Positions 62,166-64,000 of a DNA stretch of 64,000 nt are shown here, one piece after another (the stretch's first letter is position 1; each line of letters begins with the position of its first letter). The translations under genes were made by a program, and so were the position numbers. Source of the DNA: Paenibacillus herberti (GTDB lineage Bacteria; Bacillota; Bacilli; Paenibacillales; Paenibacillaceae). Below the pieces are notes generated by a model, which saw nothing but the letters and a program-made list of their open reading frames with translations, was not told the origin of the DNA and did not search any database. Location: assembly GCF_002233675.1 (NCBI RefSeq), contig NZ_NMUQ01000003.1:246010-310009 (forward strand). Reading direction: 5' to 3'.

Positions 62166-63010
62166 TCGAAGCCCGCAAATGGCGCTGGTCCCATCTGTAC
62201 CTAATCGCTGTATTCGCGGTTATGTATGCGCCAATTTTCTATCTGATGTTCTATTCGTTCAACAGCGGCGGCACTATGCACGGCTACGAAGGTTTCACGC
62301 TGGACTGGTACCGCGAAGTATTCGCCGATACCCGTCTGCTGATCATCGTGTTGAATACGCTCGTTATCGCCCTGTTGTCGGGGCTGCTGTCCACAGTGCT
62401 CGGCGTAATGGGTGCACTGGCGATTTATGAGGTGCGCCGCCGGCGCACCAAAAACACGCTGCTCAGCTTCAACAACGTGCTGATCGTCAGCCCTGATGTG
62501 ATTATCGGTGCTTCGTTTCTGATCATGTTCACGATGATCGGCATCAAGCTCGGTTTCATCTCCGTGCTGCTGTCGCATATCGCGTTCAGCGTACCGATCG
62601 TTGTTCTGATGGTGCTGCCTAAGCTGCAAGAGATGAGCACTTCGCTCATCGATGCGGCGCGCGATCTCGGCGCTAATCGCTGGCAGGTGTTGACTGGTGT
62701 TGTGCTGCCGTTCATCCGCCCGGGTATATTCGCTGGCTTTTTCATGGCGCTGACCTACTCGTTGGATGACTTCGCCGTGACGTTCTTCGTGACGGGCAAC
62801 GGCTACTCCACCCTCTCGGTGGAAATCTATTCACGCGCCCGGCAGGGCATCTCACTGTCGATTAATGCTCTGTCCACGCTGATCTTCCTATTCACGACTC
62901 TGCTCGTAGTGGGGTATTATTTCATTACCCGGCGCAGCGCAACAGGTGCGCAGTCTGCTGCGGGACGCGGCGGATCAGCCGCCGGAGCCGGAAAGGGGGG
63001 AGCGCGATGA
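62162..63010 (+). CDS. potC: Spermidine/putrescine ABC transporter permease
   Basis: A 282-residue permease, second membrane subunit. Six spans, with EAA loop LIDAARDLGANRWQVLTGVV and the typical PotC segment YSLDDFAVTFFVTGNGYSTL. The C-terminal 25 residues are Gly/Ala-rich (SAAGRGGSAAGAGKGG) and dispensable-looking. Translationally coupled to potB (ATGA) and to potD. Confidence 0.94.
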   Translation: MIEARKWRWSHLYLIAVFAVMYAPIFYLMFYSFNSGGTMHGYEGFTLDWYREVFADTRLLIIVLNTLVIALLSGLLSTVLGVMGALAIYEVRRRRTKNTLLSFNNVLIVSPDVIIGASFLIMFTMIGIKLGFISVLLSHIAFSVPIVVLMVLPKLQEMSTSLIDAARDLGANRWQVLTGVVLPFIRPGIFAGFFMALTYSLDDFAVTFFVTGNGYSTLSVEIYSRARQGISLSINALSTLIFLFTTLLVVGYYFITRRSATGAQSAAGRGGSAAGAGKGGAR

Positions 63011-64000
63011 AAAGCCTGATTCGTTCGTTCGCGGCAATTCTCGTGGCTGCCCTCGGCTGCCTCTACCTGGCTACTTATCTTAATACCAGCGAGGGTTATT
63101 CCGGCTCTAATACGCTGACGATTTACAATTGGGGCGACTATGTTGATCCCGAGCTGCTCGAGAAGTTCCAGAAGGAAACGGGCATTACGGTTATCTACCA
63201 GACGTTCGACTCCAATGAAGCGATGATGACCAAAATCCAGCAGGGCGGCACGACCTATGATGTAGCGATGCCCTCGGAGTATGCGATTGACAAAATGAGG
63301 CAGGAAAACCTGTTGCTCCCGCTGGATCAAGCCAAGCTGCCCAATCTGAAGCATATCGACGAACGCTTCCTGGATCTGGGCTTCGACAAGGGCAATAAGT
63401 ATTCCGTGCCTTACTTCTGGGGCACGGTAGGCGTTGTATTCAATCCGGAGCTTGTGCCCGAGGGATTGACGTTTGACAGCTGGGATGATCTGTGGGACCC
63501 GCGGCTTGGCAACAGCCTTATGTTGGTCGATGGAGCTCGCGAGGTGATCGGCTTTGGACTCAACAGTCTCGGCTACTCGCTTAACGATACGAATGAAGCT
63601 CATCTGCAGGAAACGTTAGCCAAGCTACAAACGCTCACGCCCAATGTGAAAGCGATCGTTGGCGACGAGATCAAGATGCTGCTAGCAGGCGAGGAAGCCG
63701 CTGCTGGAGTGGTCTGGTCGGGCGATGCCGCAGAGATCATGGACGAGAACGATAAGCTCGACTATGTAATCCCTAAGGAAGGGTCCAACGTTTGGTTTGA
63801 CAACATGGTCATTCCCCGGACGGCGAGCAATCTGGATGGAGCACATAAGTTCATGAACTTCATGCTTGATCCCGCAAATGCTGCCCAAAATGCCGAGTAC
63901 GTCGGTTACTCCACGCCGAATAAGGATGCAATTCCGTTGCTTCCGGAGGAGATTTCCTCCGATGAGCGCTTCTATCCGCCGGCTCAACTGACCTCGCGGC
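63007..64000 (+). CDS. potD: Spermidine/putrescine-binding protein, 3' end beyond the window
   Basis: At least 331 residues from the ATG at 63007, overlapping the potC stop by 4 bp. The signal segment (IRSFAAILVAALGC) has an ALGC lipobox, although the residues after the Cys (LYLATYLN) are unusually hydrophobic, so it might instead be a membrane-anchored form. TLTIYNWGDYVDPELLEKF is the PotD opening, followed by VAMPSEYAIDKM and GVVWSGDAAEIMDEND. The frame is open to the last base. It captures polyamines for PotABC. Confidence 0.93.
   Translation, partial: MKSLIRSFAAILVAALGCLYLATYLNTSEGYSGSNTLTIYNWGDYVDPELLEKFQKETGITVIYQTFDSNEAMMTKIQQGGTTYDVAMPSEYAIDKMRQENLLLPLDQAKLPNLKHIDERFLDLGFDKGNKYSVPYFWGTVGVVFNPELVPEGLTFDSWDDLWDPRLGNSLMLVDGAREVIGFGLNSLGYSLNDTNEAHLQETLAKLQTLTPNVKAIVGDEIKMLLAGEEAAAGVVWSGDAAEIMDENDKLDYVIPKEGSNVWFDNMVIPRTASNLDGAHKFMNFMLDPANAAQNAEYVGYSTPNKDAIPLLPEEISSDERFYPPAQLTSR

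Overview
The window looks like chromosome of a spore-forming, Gram-positive Paenibacillaceae, most probably Paenibacillus or a close relative. The signs are strong AGGAGG-type ribosome binding sites with frequent TTG and GTG starts, Lpl/YtcP-type sugar ABC genes beside a membrane AraC regulator of the YesN kind, a tyrS T-box leader, KhtTU, an AdeR/ald pair, a YjcZ-like small membrane protein and a KinB-like sporulation-type kinase. This assignment is inference from gene content. Most of the window is moderately GC-rich. The first 2.7 kb is clearly AT-richer and looks acquired.

Layout. 1-2.75 kb: an ISL3-type insertion sequence whose right end cuts a coding remnant, apparently the C-terminal end of a polymorphic toxin, followed by an intact DUF1629/Imm11-like immunity gene and a frameshifted secreted peptide. 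2.8-8.65 kb (minus): oligosaccharide ABC importer (two permeases and a lipoprotein) with its membrane-bound AraC regulator. 8.9-9.95 kb: Fur-boxed siderophore-binding lipoprotein. 9.96-11.29 kb: a deletion scar joining an AraC regulator tail to a broken GH42 beta-galactosidase. 11.4-17.5 kb: alkA, an FAD-dependent oxidoreductase, a histidine kinase, small proteins and a methyltransferase. 17.55-19.2 kb: promoter, T-box and tyrS. 19.8-22.7 kb: threonine degradation (tdh-kbl) with an XRE-cupin regulator. 22.8-25.5 kb: pcp and two alpha/beta hydrolases. 25.6-28.75 kb: two overlapping glycosyltransferase genes. 28.77-29.75 kb: microsatellites and hairpin array A. 29.8-34.5 kb: methyltransferase, gpmA and a TrpXYZ-like ABC system. 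34.8-37.3 kb: a polyprenyl-type glycosyltransferase with a multi-spanning membrane protein. 37.5-40.5 kb: divergent adeR/ald. 40.7-50.2 kb: MFS exporter, YjcZ-like protein, aspA, Eis-like acetyltransferase, KhtTU and an M3 oligoendopeptidase. 50.4-51.4 kb: ribokinase-type kinase. 51.4-52.6 kb: hairpin array B. 52.6-53.1 kb: a possible minus-strand cluster of very small ORFs. 53.2-59.7 kb: DoxX-like protein, aldo-keto reductase, a repeat-bearing secreted protein, a degenerate TPP-enzyme-like protein and a secreted protein whose two enzyme-like domains both lack their catalytic motifs. 60.1-64 kb: potABCD polyamine importer, with potD running off the edge.

Nitrogen metabolism recurs: Ald, AspA, Tdh/Kbl, Pcp and PepF-like peptidase all feed amino acids into central carbon, and PotABCD imports polyamines. 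The most unusual content is (i) two tandem arrays, 22 kb apart, built from related 20-nt hairpins (8-bp arms, 4-nt loop) at periods of 52 and 51 bp, with a lone relative between them, (ii) the toxin remnant with surviving immunity gene at an IS boundary, and (iii) the doubly degenerate secreted protein at 57.8-59.7 kb.
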